64,000 nt of DNA from JBEKYD01 sp049509915 (GTDB taxonomy: Bacteria; Acidobacteriota; Terriglobia; Bryobacterales; Bryobacteraceae), in the NCBI GenBank assembly GCA_049509915.1, contig JBEKZL010000037.1:1-64000 (forward strand), read 5' to 3'. Below, piece by piece: positions 50,057-59,112 of this stretch. Under the pieces are notes generated by a model, which saw nothing but the letters and a program-made list of their open reading frames with translations, did not search any database and was not told where the DNA came from. Numbering within the stretch: the stretch's first letter is position 1; each line of letters begins with the position of its first letter. The position numbers were made by a program, and so were the translations under genes.

Positions 50057-51925
50057 TCACTCCTTCAAATACCACGGCACACTAACAACTACGATGCGCG
50101 GATTGCCCCACAGCATTAGAAAGGCTTTCAGCACCTCGGCGCGTTGGTTGTGCAGCATGTAGTGATACCAGTGCCGCTCGAACAACTCGGGCACCACCAC
50201 GGAAACGTAGCGGTCGGGATTGTCTTTGGCCACCTTGCACACGTAGTCGACAATCGGCCGTAATACAAACCGGTACGGCGATGTCACGCGATCCAGTTTG
50301 GGCGGCGCCAAACCCGCCGTTCGGGCCGGAGCCTGCGCATATTCTGCCCAGCCCTCGCAAAAGCGGTTGTCTTCCTCTTTTTCCGATTCCACGTGTACCG
50401 CACGAACGTCATGAGAGACGGTGTAGGCGAAGCGCAGCGCCTTTTCCGCCACCTTGGTCCAGGATTGAATCGGTATGACCACGATAGGCGGCGATAATCT
50501 CGAAAGATCGGCCGGATTCCGGCTGGCAATCTCCGCCTCGACCCTTCGGTAGTGCCGTTTCACCGCGGTCATAGTGGCCAGTAGCAGCGGCATCAGCGCC
50601 AGCGTCACCCAGGCCCCGGCGGCGAATTTCGCCACCAGCACCACCAGCACGGTGATGCCGGTGGCTACCGCGCCCAGCCCGTTCAGTCCGATCGAGTGCC
50701 ACGCCAGCGGCCGTTGCCGCAGCCAGTGCATCACCATCCCCGATTGCGAAAGAGTGAACGCCAGGAACGCTCCGATCGCATACAGTGGGATCAGCCGGTC
50801 CGTCACCCCTCCGAATAAGACCAGCAGCCCCGCCGTCAGTATCGCCAGCACCCAGATTCCTTCCGAATAAACCAGCCGGCGCCCGGTGGTGGCAAAAGAT
50901 CGGGGCAGGTATCCATCTTCGGCCACGATCCGGCACAGCCGTGGAAAATCGGCAAAAGCCGTATTGGCGGAGAGCGCCAGCACCAGCAGAATCGAGCCGA
51001 TCGCCACGTAGAAGAACGGCCCCTTGCCGGCAATCGCGCCCAGCATCATCGCCAGCACGCTCTGGTATCCCGGCGCGCCCGGGTCGGTGGCGGCGATCTT
51101 GTACGCCGAATCGAGATACGCGATCCCCGCCAGCAGCACGATAAGCATTGCAATGATCATGGTCAGCGTGATGCGCGCGTTCCTGGCGGTGGGCTCGCGA
51201 AAGGCCCTCACTCCGTTGCTGACCGCTTCCACTCCCGTCATGGCCGTGCAGCCGCTGGCGAAGACCTGCAGGAAGATCCAGGTGCCGATCGCCGCCCTCG
51301 CTGGGCCGGGCGGCGGAGGCGCCACTACCGGAACCGGATGCCCGCCCGAAAGCGCGGTCTTCACCAGTCCGATGGCTATCATGGCCAGCAGGCTCGCTAC
51401 GAACAGGTACGTCGGCACCATGAAGATGCCGCCGGTCTCGCGCACCCCGCGCAGGTTGATCAGCGTAATCGCCAGCAGAATACCCAGGCACAAGGTCAAC
51501 GTGTGCGGCAGCAAGCCCGGCGCGGCCGATACCAATGCACCCACCCCCGCCGAAATCCCCACCGCGGCCGTCAGTACGTAGTCGATCATCAGCGCCGCCG
51601 CGCCCAGCAAACCCGCCCCCGCTCCCAGGTTCTCCCGCGCCACCGTGTAGGATCCGCCGCCGCCCGGATAGGCCGCGATCGTCTGCAGATAAGAGAAATA
51701 GACGATCCCGAGCAGCACGATGATGCTGAAACTGATCGGAACGATATAGGCGACACCCGCGGCCCCCAGCGGAATCAGCAGCGTCAGCGCCGCCTCCGGC
51801 CCGTAGGCCGCCGAGCTCAACGCATCCAGGCCGAAAATTGAAATCCCGGCCACTGGTCCGATCTTCTCTCCGCGCTCCTCCTGGGAGGACAGCGGCCGTC
51901 CTAGCAGCACATCCAACAGGGGCAT
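50057..51925 (-). CDS. APC superfamily amino-acid permease
   Basis: 622 residues with about twelve membrane helices (residues 25-450) and a C-terminal soluble domain of about 150 residues. The first helix carries ISIFGLDALSSAAYGPEA, and later YPGGGGSYTVARENLG and GCTAMTGVEAVSNGVRAFREP; these are hallmarks of the APC/KUP-related permeases found in soil bacteria. The C-terminal part (VVIPIQSWTKVAEKALRFAYTVSHDVRAVHVES) resembles a universal-stress-protein-like regulatory domain. Substrate not predictable. TACAAT lies six bases before the ATG on the minus strand. Confidence 0.8.
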   Translation of the reverse strand: MPLLDVLLGRPLSSQEERGEKIGPVAGISIFGLDALSSAAYGPEAALTLLIPLGAAGVAYIVPISFSIIVLLGIVYFSYLQTIAAYPGGGGSYTVARENLGAGAGLLGAAALMIDYVLTAAVGISAGVGALVSAAPGLLPHTLTLCLGILLAITLINLRGVRETGGIFMVPTYLFVASLLAMIAIGLVKTALSGGHPVPVVAPPPPGPARAAIGTWIFLQVFASGCTAMTGVEAVSNGVRAFREPTARNARITLTMIIAMLIVLLAGIAYLDSAYKIAATDPGAPGYQSVLAMMLGAIAGKGPFFYVAIGSILLVLALSANTAFADFPRLCRIVAEDGYLPRSFATTGRRLVYSEGIWVLAILTAGLLVLFGGVTDRLIPLYAIGAFLAFTLSQSGMVMHWLRQRPLAWHSIGLNGLGAVATGITVLVVLVAKFAAGAWVTLALMPLLLATMTAVKRHYRRVEAEIASRNPADLSRLSPPIVVIPIQSWTKVAEKALRFAYTVSHDVRAVHVESEKEEDNRFCEGWAEYAQAPARTAGLAPPKLDRVTSPYRFVLRPIVDYVCKVAKDNPDRYVSVVVPELFERHWYHYMLHNQRAEVLKAFLMLWGNPRIVVVSVPWYLKE

Positions 51926-51931
51926 TGCGGT

Positions 51932-51937
51932 ATTGTA
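51932..51937 (-). promoter_or_regulatory. Possible -10 box for the APC permease gene
   Basis: Minus-strand TACAAT, six bases before the ATG at 51925, with no Shine-Dalgarno between. It suggests leaderless transcription. Confidence 0.35.
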
Positions 51938-51989
51938 CCCGAAGCCGCCGGAGGGCGTCTTCGATCCCGAGCTTCCCCATGGCTACGCT

Positions 51990-53282
51990 ATGATCTCCTT
52001 AAGAGGGCTGAGAGGGTTGGATAGTCTGTATGCCAAAGCCGTTGGGCTGGCAGTGCCGGCGTTCGTGGCGCTCATCGCCGTCGAATTTGCGGCCGACCGC
52101 ATCCGCGGTACCCGCTACTACCAGTTCGCCGACGCCATCAACAGTTTGAGCTGCGGCATGGTGAGCACCGGCACGCGCGTATTCTTCGGCTTCCTCGGAC
52201 TTTTCACTTATGAATGGACGTTGCGCCATCTGGCCGTGGTCCGAATGCCGGTCGGATCCTGGCTGACCTGGCTCTACGCCTTCGTGCTCTACGATTTCTG
52301 CTACTACTGGTATCACCGCTTCAGCCATACCGTGGGCCTGCTCTGGGCGGTCCACGTCGTGCACCATCAGAGCGAGGAATTCAATTTGACGACCGCGCTT
52401 CGGCAGCCTTCCACCGGTGTTTTAATCACCTGGATCTTCTACCTGCCCCTGGCTGTCAGCGGCGTTCCAGTGCTGGTCTTTTTAGTGGTAGGCGTGTCGC
52501 AACTTTTTTACCAGTTCTGGCCGCACACCCGCCACATCGGGCGCATGGGATTTCTGGACCGGTGGATTCAGACTCCCTCCAACCACCGTGTTCATCACGC
52601 TCAGAACGACATCTACCTCGACAAGAACTATGTGGGCGTTTTCGCCGTCTGGGACCGCCTGTTCGGCACCTTCCAGGAAGAGCTAGCGAGCGAGCCTTGT
52701 ATCTACGGAATTCGCGGCCAGTTGCGGAGTTGGAGCCCGGTATGGGCCAACCTTCACTACTATTGGGCCATGGCCAGGGACTCGTGGCACGCGCGGCGCT
52801 GGCGCGACAAGCTGCGGGTCTGGTTCGCTCTGCCCGGGTGGCGCCCGGCCGATGTCGCCGCACGTTTCCCCAAGCCGCCCCACGACCCGCATCGCAATTT
52901 CGTTCCCTACGATCCGCCGCGCAGCCTGGCCTTGAGCCTCTACGTTTTCGTCCAGTTTTCGGCACTGATGGTGGCGAACAGCCATTTCCTGGCCGTGCTG
53001 GGGAGCCGGCCGCTGGCGGCCAACGTGGCGTACTTTGCCTTCCTGATGGCGAGCCTCGTAACGCTTGGCGGCGTGATGGAAAACCGCCCCGAGTTTTTGC
53101 GTTTGGAAGCCTTCAGAGTTGCCGCCATTGGCGCGGGCGTGATCGTACTCGGCGGTTGGTTTGGCAATGAACACCGCGCCGCGGTCCTGCACACTATTGA
53201 GGCCTTCAGCGCGTTGTCCCTGGTGGCTCTCTGGCCGGCGTCCCGCAGTCCGAGCCCGGTCCCTGCTGCCGAGCTCTCGTGA
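51990..53282 (+). CDS. Fatty acid hydroxylase / sterol desaturase family membrane protein
   Basis: 430 residues from ATG at 51990; a TTG at 51933 would add 19 but lies in the promoter of the divergent permease. The di-iron histidine boxes are HRFSH (FCYYWYHRFSH), HVVHH (AVHVVHHQSEEFN) and HRVHHAQND with HTRH before it. Membrane helices surround them and a hydrophobic C-terminal third follows residue 310. The family hydroxylates or desaturates membrane lipids with O2. Which lipid is modified is unknown; hopanoids, ether lipids and fatty acids are all possible. Confidence 0.85.
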   Translation: MISLRGLRGLDSLYAKAVGLAVPAFVALIAVEFAADRIRGTRYYQFADAINSLSCGMVSTGTRVFFGFLGLFTYEWTLRHLAVVRMPVGSWLTWLYAFVLYDFCYYWYHRFSHTVGLLWAVHVVHHQSEEFNLTTALRQPSTGVLITWIFYLPLAVSGVPVLVFLVVGVSQLFYQFWPHTRHIGRMGFLDRWIQTPSNHRVHHAQNDIYLDKNYVGVFAVWDRLFGTFQEELASEPCIYGIRGQLRSWSPVWANLHYYWAMARDSWHARRWRDKLRVWFALPGWRPADVAARFPKPPHDPHRNFVPYDPPRSLALSLYVFVQFSALMVANSHFLAVLGSRPLAANVAYFAFLMASLVTLGGVMENRPEFLRLEAFRVAAIGAGVIVLGGWFGNEHRAAVLHTIEAFSALSLVALWPASRSPSPVPAAELS

Positions 53283-53289
53283 GCGGCGA

Positions 53290-53439
53290 TTGTGCACAAG
53301 AACTGCACAAAATTGCACAACCCAACCCTGCCGCCGTTCCGAACCCAAAACCGGCCGCAATGACACGTGCCCCTGTGGCAGTGGCAGGAAATACAAGCGT
53401 CGCTGCCTCGGCAAGTCCGCGGCGCCCGCTGCCGCCTGA
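53290..53439 (+). CDS. Mini-ORF with SEC-C-type zinc motif
   Basis: 49 residues from TTG at 53290 with no clear ribosome binding site. The end GRNDTCPCGSGRKYKRRCLG is a SEC-C motif (CxC, then Cys; the usual CC/HC pair is reduced to a single RC here). The motif is common at the tail of SecA and unrelated proteins and may bind zinc and ribosomal proteins. It could be a very small gene, or the remaining end of a lost longer gene. The first residues are not conserved in appearance. Confidence 0.4.
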   Translation: MCTRTAQNCTTQPCRRSEPKTGRNDTCPCGSGRKYKRRCLGKSAAPAAA

Positions 53440-53444
53440 CCGGC

Positions 53445-54344
53445 CTATCGCACGGCGGCGAGGGCTTTGCGTTCGGCGCTGATCGAGGCGCCGATCAAGG
53501 CTAGATCGTGACTGGTGGGCACGATTTCGAAGAAGCTGCCTTGCAGCGACGTCATTTTGACCATGTCCTGGAGATACATGCCAACCACGGCGGTATCGAT
53601 GTAGTCGGCATTGGGGCCGGCCAGATAGATGCGGCCCGGGCCGTCCAGGTGAACGCTGGTGGCGGTGGCGGCAGCAAGGGCGCGATGCCAGCGGGTGACA
53701 AACTCGCGGGCTTTGGGGTCGCCCTCGCGCGCGGCGGCGAAAACCTCCTCCGGCTCGCGGTCGAGGAAACGCAGCCGAATGGCACGGTTGCCCATGATGC
53801 CTTCCAGGTGGCCTACCCCGCCGCAGCCGCAGTAGCGCTCCTTGGGGTCGAGCGAAACCACCGAATGGCCGGCCTCCCAAACGCCGTCTCCGAGCGGGTA
53901 GCGACCGAAGCCGATGCCATCGCCCAGGTACCAGACGCGGATCAGTTTCTCCAGCGCGCCGCGGGTGGCGGCGATGCCGGCAGCGACGGCGTCAGCATCG
54001 TTCAGCGCCACCACCGGAACGTCCATGCCTACGTCTTTCAACTCTGCCGCCAGCAGTTCGGTGATGTGCAATCCTTTTAACTGGCCGAGGTTGGGAGACT
54101 CTTCGATGACCCCGTTGCGGACGATGCCGGGGAAGCCCGCGCCCACCCAATCCACCTTCCGCCCCTGGCTTACGTCCACGATCATTTCGCGGATGCGTAC
54201 CAGCATGTCGCCCGAGTGCAAGGTTTTCAGATCGATCCGCGAACCTGACGGATCCGGATAGATCCGGACCTCACCGAGCACGGTTCCTTCCACCGCGCCG
54301 ACCCACAGGTACTGCGTGGCCAGCACGCCAATGCCAATCCCCAT
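53445..54344 (-). CDS. ROK family protein (sugar kinase-like)
   Basis: 299 residues from ATG at 54344, seven bases after GGAGGGG. The ASKHA fold is shown by MGIGIGVLATQYLWVGAVEG, VGAGFPGIVRNGVIEESPNL, LNDADAVAAGIAA and the ROK zinc signature GHSVVSLDPKERYCGCGGVGHLEGIMG. The phosphate-binding DxGxT near the N-terminus appears changed (GIGVLATQY), so kinase activity is uncertain. The gene precedes none of the typical sugar transport genes; its stop lies close to the SEC-C mini-ORF on the other strand. Confidence 0.75.
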   Translation of the reverse strand: MGIGIGVLATQYLWVGAVEGTVLGEVRIYPDPSGSRIDLKTLHSGDMLVRIREMIVDVSQGRKVDWVGAGFPGIVRNGVIEESPNLGQLKGLHITELLAAELKDVGMDVPVVALNDADAVAAGIAATRGALEKLIRVWYLGDGIGFGRYPLGDGVWEAGHSVVSLDPKERYCGCGGVGHLEGIMGNRAIRLRFLDREPEEVFAAAREGDPKAREFVTRWHRALAAATATSVHLDGPGRIYLAGPNADYIDTAVVGMYLQDMVKMTSLQGSFFEIVPTSHDLALIGASISAERKALAAVR

Positions 54345-54371
54345 GACTTTCCCCCTCCCCAAACCCTGCTT

Positions 54372-55760
54372 CTACAGACGCAACAGCTTGTTGACTCCAT
54401 TGAAGGCCGCCTGCTTGTAGCATTCGGCCAACGTTGGATAATTAAAGACCGTTTCGACGAAGTAGTCAACCGTGCCGTCCAGAACCAGCACCGCCTGACC
54501 GATATGGATGAGCTCGGTGGCGCCCTCGCCGATGATATGCACGCCCAAAATCTTCCGGGTCTCCCGATGGAAGATCAGCTTCAACCTGCCGGTGGTATCG
54601 CCGCGAATCTGGCCGCGCGCCGTCTCGCGGTAATACGCCACGCCCACTTCGTAGGGCACGTCTTCGTCGGTGAGCTGCTCTTCGGTCTTACCGACGAAGG
54701 AAATCTCCGGAATGGTATAGATGCCGTAGGGGTAGGCGGCTGGGTTGGATTGCACCTTCAGGCCGAAGGCATTGCCCGCCGCAATGCGTCCCTGTTCCAT
54801 CGATACCGAGGCCAGGCTGGGGAAACCGATCACGTCGCCGGCGGCGAAAATGGTGGGAACCTTGGTGTGAAATTCCTTGTCGACGGAAATGCGTCCCCGG
54901 CTATCGGCGTCCAGGCCGGCCGCCGGCAGCTTTAACTCATCCACATTGCCCTGGCGGCCAACCGCGTACAGCAGCACGTCGCCCGGCACTTTCTTATTGC
55001 TTTGCAGATTGGCCACCACGCGCCCGTCCGGGGTGGCTTCCACGCTGGCCACCTCTTCGTTGAGCCGCATGGTGACACGGTGGTCGCGCAAGTGATACGA
55101 CAGCGCTTCGACGATTTCGCTATCGGCGAATTCCAGCAGGCGCGGGCGCTTTTCTATCAGCGTCACCCGCGAGCCGAGAATCGCGAACATGCAGGTGTAT
55201 TCCACCCCGATCACGCCGCCGCCCACCACGATCAGATTTTTGGGAATTTCCACCAGGTTCAGGATCTGATCGCTGTTGATGATGGTTTTCCCATCGATGG
55301 GAACGGTCGGCGAACTGGCGGGCTTGGTGCCGGTGGCGACGATAATCTTGGCGGCTTCCAGGTCTGCCTGTCCGCGCTCGTTTTCCACCCGGACATGCGT
55401 GGCGTCAAGGAAGCTGGCGCGCGCGTAGACGATTTCCACGCCGTTGCGCGAAAGCTGAGCCTGCGTCACGTCCACTTCGGTCTTGATCACCTGGTTGACG
55501 CGGAAGCCCAGGTCCGCCATGGTGATCTTATCCTTGACATGATAATTAATGCCGTAGATGCCCTGATACTCATAGCCGGACAGGTGCATGACGGCTTCCC
55601 GCATGGTTTTGCTGGGAATGGTTCCGGTATTGACACAGGCGCCGCCGACGATTTGGCGTTGTTCGACCACCACGACCCGGCGGCCACTCTTGGCGCCTTG
55701 AATGGCAGCCCGTTGGCCGGCCGGGCCGGAGCCGATCACGATCAGATCGTATGTTTGCAT
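54372..55760 (-). CDS. sthA: Soluble pyridine nucleotide transhydrogenase
   Basis: 462 residues (family about 465) from ATG at 55760. FAD-binding GSGPAGQRAAIQGAK, the active-site region GGACVNTGTIPSKTMREAV in which the second redox Cys of disulfide reductases is replaced by Thr, as in SthA, and NAD-binding IVVGGGVIGVEYTCMFAILGSRVTL are visible. Further NAGDVIGFPSLASVSMEQGR-like and dimerisation (YGIYTIPEISFVGKTEEQL) segments follow. It interconverts NADPH and NADH. It lies 20 bases after the superoxide dismutase gene, so it may be part of an oxidative response group. Confidence 0.9.
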   Translation of the reverse strand: MQTYDLIVIGSGPAGQRAAIQGAKSGRRVVVVEQRQIVGGACVNTGTIPSKTMREAVMHLSGYEYQGIYGINYHVKDKITMADLGFRVNQVIKTEVDVTQAQLSRNGVEIVYARASFLDATHVRVENERGQADLEAAKIIVATGTKPASSPTVPIDGKTIINSDQILNLVEIPKNLIVVGGGVIGVEYTCMFAILGSRVTLIEKRPRLLEFADSEIVEALSYHLRDHRVTMRLNEEVASVEATPDGRVVANLQSNKKVPGDVLLYAVGRQGNVDELKLPAAGLDADSRGRISVDKEFHTKVPTIFAAGDVIGFPSLASVSMEQGRIAAGNAFGLKVQSNPAAYPYGIYTIPEISFVGKTEEQLTDEDVPYEVGVAYYRETARGQIRGDTTGRLKLIFHRETRKILGVHIIGEGATELIHIGQAVLVLDGTVDYFVETVFNYPTLAECYKQAAFNGVNKLLRL

Positions 55761-55780
55761 GGCGCGTCGATAAGCGACGA

Positions 55781-56389
55781 TCAGCCCGCGTTGAAGCGGG
55801 ATTCGATTTCTTCCCAGTTCACCACGTTCCACCACGCGGCGATGTATTCGGGGCGCCGGTTCTGATACTTCAGATAATAGGCGTGCTCCCAGACATCCAG
55901 GCCGAAGACCGGATACTTGCCTTCGAGCACGGGGCTGTCCTGGTTAGGCGTCGACACGATGTCCACCTTGCCGCCCGATTTAACCAGCCACGCCCAGCCG
56001 GAGCCGAAGCGCGTAGCGGCAGCCTGGTTAAACTTCTCCTTGAACTTGTCGAAGTCGCCGAAGGTGGACGTGATGGCCTGCGCCACCTGCCCAACGGGCG
56101 CTCCGCCGCCGCCCGGCTTCATGATCTTCCAGAACATCGAGTGGTTGATATGGCCGCCGCCATTGTTGCGGACGGCGGTGCGGATCGATTCCGGCACGAT
56201 GGCCAGGTTGTTCGCCAGCAGTTCCTCGACGGTTTTCGAGGCCAGCTCCGGCGCCGATTCCAGCGCTTTGTTGAGATTGGTCACGTACGCTTTGTGGTGC
56301 GCGCCATGATGAATCTCCATGGTCTTGGTATCGATGTACGGCTCCAGCGATTCCGGCGCGTAGGGTAGCGGCGGCAGTGTGAACGGCAT
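55781..56389 (-). CDS. sodB: Fe/Mn superoxide dismutase
   Basis: 202 residues with AAAGGAGA before the ATG. Metal ligands are in MEIHHGAHHKAYVTNLN, GGHINHSMFWKIM and LDVWEHAYYLKYQNRRPEYI. It converts superoxide to peroxide and oxygen in the cytoplasm; there is no signal peptide. Metal choice is not resolved here. It is followed by sthA and preceded by gatA in the same orientation. Confidence 0.95.
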   Translation of the reverse strand: MPFTLPPLPYAPESLEPYIDTKTMEIHHGAHHKAYVTNLNKALESAPELASKTVEELLANNLAIVPESIRTAVRNNGGGHINHSMFWKIMKPGGGGAPVGQVAQAITSTFGDFDKFKEKFNQAAATRFGSGWAWLVKSGGKVDIVSTPNQDSPVLEGKYPVFGLDVWEHAYYLKYQNRRPEYIAAWWNVVNWEEIESRFNAG

Positions 56390-56410
56390 AGCTTCTCCTT
56401 TATCTCCTCT

Positions 56411-57844
56411 TCATGCGTTTTCAAAAGCATCGGCGACGCGAAACATGGTGGTTTCGTCGAAATGACGGGTGAGAATCTGCAATCCCACGGGTAGCCCCTC
56501 AGCCGTCGTCCCGCAGGGAACGCTCATACAGGGTACACCCGCCAGGCTGCCGGTGATGGTGAAAATATCGGACAGGTACATGGCCAGCGGATCATCTATT
56601 TTTTCCCCCAGGCGAAATGCCGGGAAGGGGGAAACCGGGGCCACAATAGCGTCAACCTGATCGAAAGCTTGGGCGAAATCGCGCGCGACGAGGGCGCGCA
56701 CCTTCTGGGCCTTCAGATAATAGGCGTCGTAATAGCCGGCGCTAAGCACGTAGGTTCCCAGCATAATGCGGCGCTTGCATTCGGCGCCGAACCCTTCGCC
56801 GCGGGTGGCGCGATACATTTCGGCCAGGGTGGGCGAATGTTGGGACCGGAACGTGTAGCGTACGCCGTCGTACCGCGCCAGGTTGGAACTGGCCTCGGCG
56901 GTGGCGATGATGTAGTAAGTCGCGATGGCGTAATCGGTGTGCGGCATGGCCACTTCCCGCACTTCGCAGCCGAGTTTTTTCAAGACTTCCACGCCCCGGA
57001 AGAACACATCGCCCGATTCGCCCTTCAAATTCTTTAGATACTCGGGAGGCAGCCCAAGCTTCAAGCCTTCCACTTTCCGGTTCAGTTGGGACGTGTAATC
57101 CGGTACCGGCGCGGCGGCGGAGGTGGCGTCGCGGGGGTCGCGGCCGGCCATAGCGCCCAGCAGGGCGGCGGCGTCGCGCACCGAACGGGCGAACGGTCCG
57201 ATATGATCGAGCGAGCTGGCAAACGCGGTCAAGCCGTAGCGGGAAACCCGGCCGTAAGTGGGCGTCACCCCGACCACGCCGCAGAAGGATGCCGGCTGGC
57301 GAATGGATCCGCCCGTATCGGAGCCCAGCGCCAGCACCGCGGTCCCCTGCGCTACGGCCGCGGCCGACCCGCCACTGGAGCCACCCGGCACCCGGTCCGG
57401 CGCGCGCGGATTCCGTACCGGACCGAAGGCCGAATTCTCGGTGGAAGAGCCCATGGCGAACTCGTCGCAGTTGGTCTTGCCCAGAATCAGCGCGCCGGCC
57501 CGCTCGATGCGCTCGATCGCGGTGGCATCGTAGGGCGGCACGTAATCGGCCAGCATTTTCGAACCGCAAGTGGTGCGAAGGCCCTTGGTAACGATAACGT
57601 CTTTGACCGCGACCGGCACACCCGCGAGCGCCCCGGGATCTTCGCCGCGGGCGATCTTTTCGTCCACGAGGCGCGCGGCGGCCAGCGCGCGTTCGGGCGA
57701 AAAATGCAGGTAGGCGCCGGTCTTGGGATTTTCGGCGTGGGCAAAGCGGAGGGCCTCACCGGCCAGCTCGGCGGCGCTGACGGCGCGCGTATCGAGCGCG
57801 TGGCGAATCTTGCCGATGGTGAGCGAAGCGATATCGAGATCCAT
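56411..57844 (-). CDS. gatA: Aspartyl/glutamyl-tRNA amidotransferase subunit A
   Basis: 477 residues. The amidase signature is complete: Lys in GVPVAVKDVIVTKG, and the Ser-cisSer pair in GGSSGGSAAAVAQGTAVLALGSDTGGSIRQPASFCGVVG. Together with GatC and GatB it amidates mischarged Glu-tRNA(Gln) or Asp-tRNA(Asn). GatC is encoded immediately upstream (two bases between); GatB is not in the window. Confidence 0.95.
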   Translation of the reverse strand: MDLDIASLTIGKIRHALDTRAVSAAELAGEALRFAHAENPKTGAYLHFSPERALAAARLVDEKIARGEDPGALAGVPVAVKDVIVTKGLRTTCGSKMLADYVPPYDATAIERIERAGALILGKTNCDEFAMGSSTENSAFGPVRNPRAPDRVPGGSSGGSAAAVAQGTAVLALGSDTGGSIRQPASFCGVVGVTPTYGRVSRYGLTAFASSLDHIGPFARSVRDAAALLGAMAGRDPRDATSAAAPVPDYTSQLNRKVEGLKLGLPPEYLKNLKGESGDVFFRGVEVLKKLGCEVREVAMPHTDYAIATYYIIATAEASSNLARYDGVRYTFRSQHSPTLAEMYRATRGEGFGAECKRRIMLGTYVLSAGYYDAYYLKAQKVRALVARDFAQAFDQVDAIVAPVSPFPAFRLGEKIDDPLAMYLSDIFTITGSLAGVPCMSVPCGTTAEGLPVGLQILTRHFDETTMFRVADAFENA

Positions 57845-57846
57845 GG

Positions 57847-58146
57847 CTAGCGCTCAATCACCTTGGGGACTTTGAAGTAGCCTGCGCCCGGTTGCGGTGC
57901 GTTGGCCAGGGCCGCCTGGTTGCCGAGAGGCGGAAGGGGCTCGTCGTCGCGAAGGGTCGTGCCCGCGCCGGTGTCGAACAGCACCTGCGCCATCGGCTCG
58001 ACGCCGGCGGTATCCACTTCGTTCAACTTGTCGACGTGGGCGAGAATCCCGTCGAGCTCCGCGCGGAGGCGCGACACTTCCGCGTCGGAGAGTTTCAAAT
58101 CGGCCAGTTCGGCCACTTGACGAACGTCCTGCTCGCTGATTTTCAT
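57847..58146 (-). CDS. gatC: Aspartyl/glutamyl-tRNA amidotransferase subunit C
   Basis: 99 residues from ATG at 58146. MKISEQDVRQVAELADLKLSDAEVSRLRAELDGILAHVDKL and the C-terminal AGYFKVPKVIER are typical GatC. It stabilises GatA and GatB. The gene is the first partner of gatA and follows the DUF721 gene by 10 bases. Confidence 0.95.
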   Translation of the reverse strand: MKISEQDVRQVAELADLKLSDAEVSRLRAELDGILAHVDKLNEVDTAGVEPMAQVLFDTGAGTTLRDDEPLPPLGNQAALANAPQPGAGYFKVPKVIER

Positions 58147-58156
58147 GCGTACGTTT

Positions 58157-58561
58157 TCATGCCCCGGTGGCCCGGGCGCGTGAAGCCCGATAGATGCCGC
58201 GCAGCACCGGGTCCACAATGCCGTCGGCCTCGTCGTAGGCCTTGGCGGGAGCGGCCACTTCGGCCCGCTGCGGCTCGCGGCGGCGCGGCACCACGCGGAA
58301 ATGCAGCTCTTCCACCGAGCCCCGCCCCAGGTGCCTGGCCAGCGCGCCCAGAATCTGCCCGCTCAAAGAAAATAACTGCCGCTGCCAGACCGGGTCTTCC
58401 ACTTCCACTACCAGGCGGGTGCGCACCAGTTTGACGGCGCGGGTGTGAGCCGCGATGGTCTTGCCAACCGCTATTGGCCACGCCGCAATCGCGATTTCGT
58501 CGGGCGTAATGGTGTTGCCGGGCAGGTTCATTCCCCGGAGAAGCAGGCTGGCACGTTGCAT
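58157..58561 (-). CDS. DUF721/DciA-like protein
   Basis: 134 residues. The central part IAIAAWPIAVGKTIAAHTRAVKLVRTRLVVEVEDPVWQRQLFSL is the DUF721 domain; DciA of this family loads the replicative helicase in bacteria that lack DnaC/DnaI. The C-terminal 45 residues are charged and disordered. It starts a minus-strand group with gatC and gatA. Confidence 0.75.
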   Translation of the reverse strand: MQRASLLLRGMNLPGNTITPDEIAIAAWPIAVGKTIAAHTRAVKLVRTRLVVEVEDPVWQRQLFSLSGQILGALARHLGRGSVEELHFRVVPRRREPQRAEVAAPAKAYDEADGIVDPVLRGIYRASRARATGA

Positions 58562-58693
58562 GGTCGGGCGAAAGTCATTCTACCACGGGCGGGCGGCGCG
58601 GTCAGGCATCGGCTAAGGCGGCGCGGCGCAGGTGGTAATCGGAGTCAGACGAAGGGAAACGGTACAGATGGGCCGCGCGGGGAAGTACCAGCA

Positions 58694-58775
58694 GTTTGGG
58701 CATCAGGATACCGTATCGAGTTCCATGGTAGCGAGAATGGTCTGGTTGCTCGAAAGACCGAGCGGGGCCAGGTCC
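58694..58775 (-). pseudogene. Dead copy of a hicB-hicA junction
   Basis: About 82 bases nearly identical to 60236-60318. On the minus strand it encodes LSSNQTILATMELDTVS and stop, matching the end of HicB (FSNNPTILATMELDAVA), then MPKLLVL, like the first residues of HicA (MPKLRVL), after which the match ends. Neither gene is complete here. Confidence 0.65.
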
Positions 58776-58820
58776 GGCCGCATTTGACCCAGTACGCGGC
58801 GCGTAGTATGTTTAACATGT

Positions 58821-59100
58821 ATGATTCGCTCGTTCCGATGCCCCGGAAACCAAGGCGATCCACGATGGATTCGGCAGCCGGAGGTTTCGCGGGATCGAAG
58901 AGCAAGCACGCAAGCGGCTGCGTTGGCTGGACGCCGCCACGAGTCTCACCGATCTGAGAGCCATTCGGGGAAACCGGCTGGAAGCACTGAAAAGGGACCG
59001 GGCCGGCCAGCATAGCATTCGGATTAACGATCGCTGGCGGATCTGCTTCACCTGGCGTGACCGCAGCGCGCACGAAGTCGAGATAGTGGATTACCACTGA
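58821..59100 (+). pseudogene. HigB-type toxin gene with single-base frameshift
   Basis: ATG at 58821 begins MIRSFRC and, after dropping one C in the run CCCC at 58841-58844, reads on as PETKAIHDGFGSRRF...RKRLRWLDAATSL, RAIRGNRLEALKRDR and HSIRINDRWRICFTWRD...EVEIVDYH with stop at 59098-59100. That is a full RelE/HigB toxin of about 92 residues. As given, the frame breaks after about eight residues, so no toxin is made, unless the extra base is an error. The antitoxin follows 12 bases later and is intact. Confidence 0.75.
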
Positions 59101-59112
59101 GAGAGGAGAACC

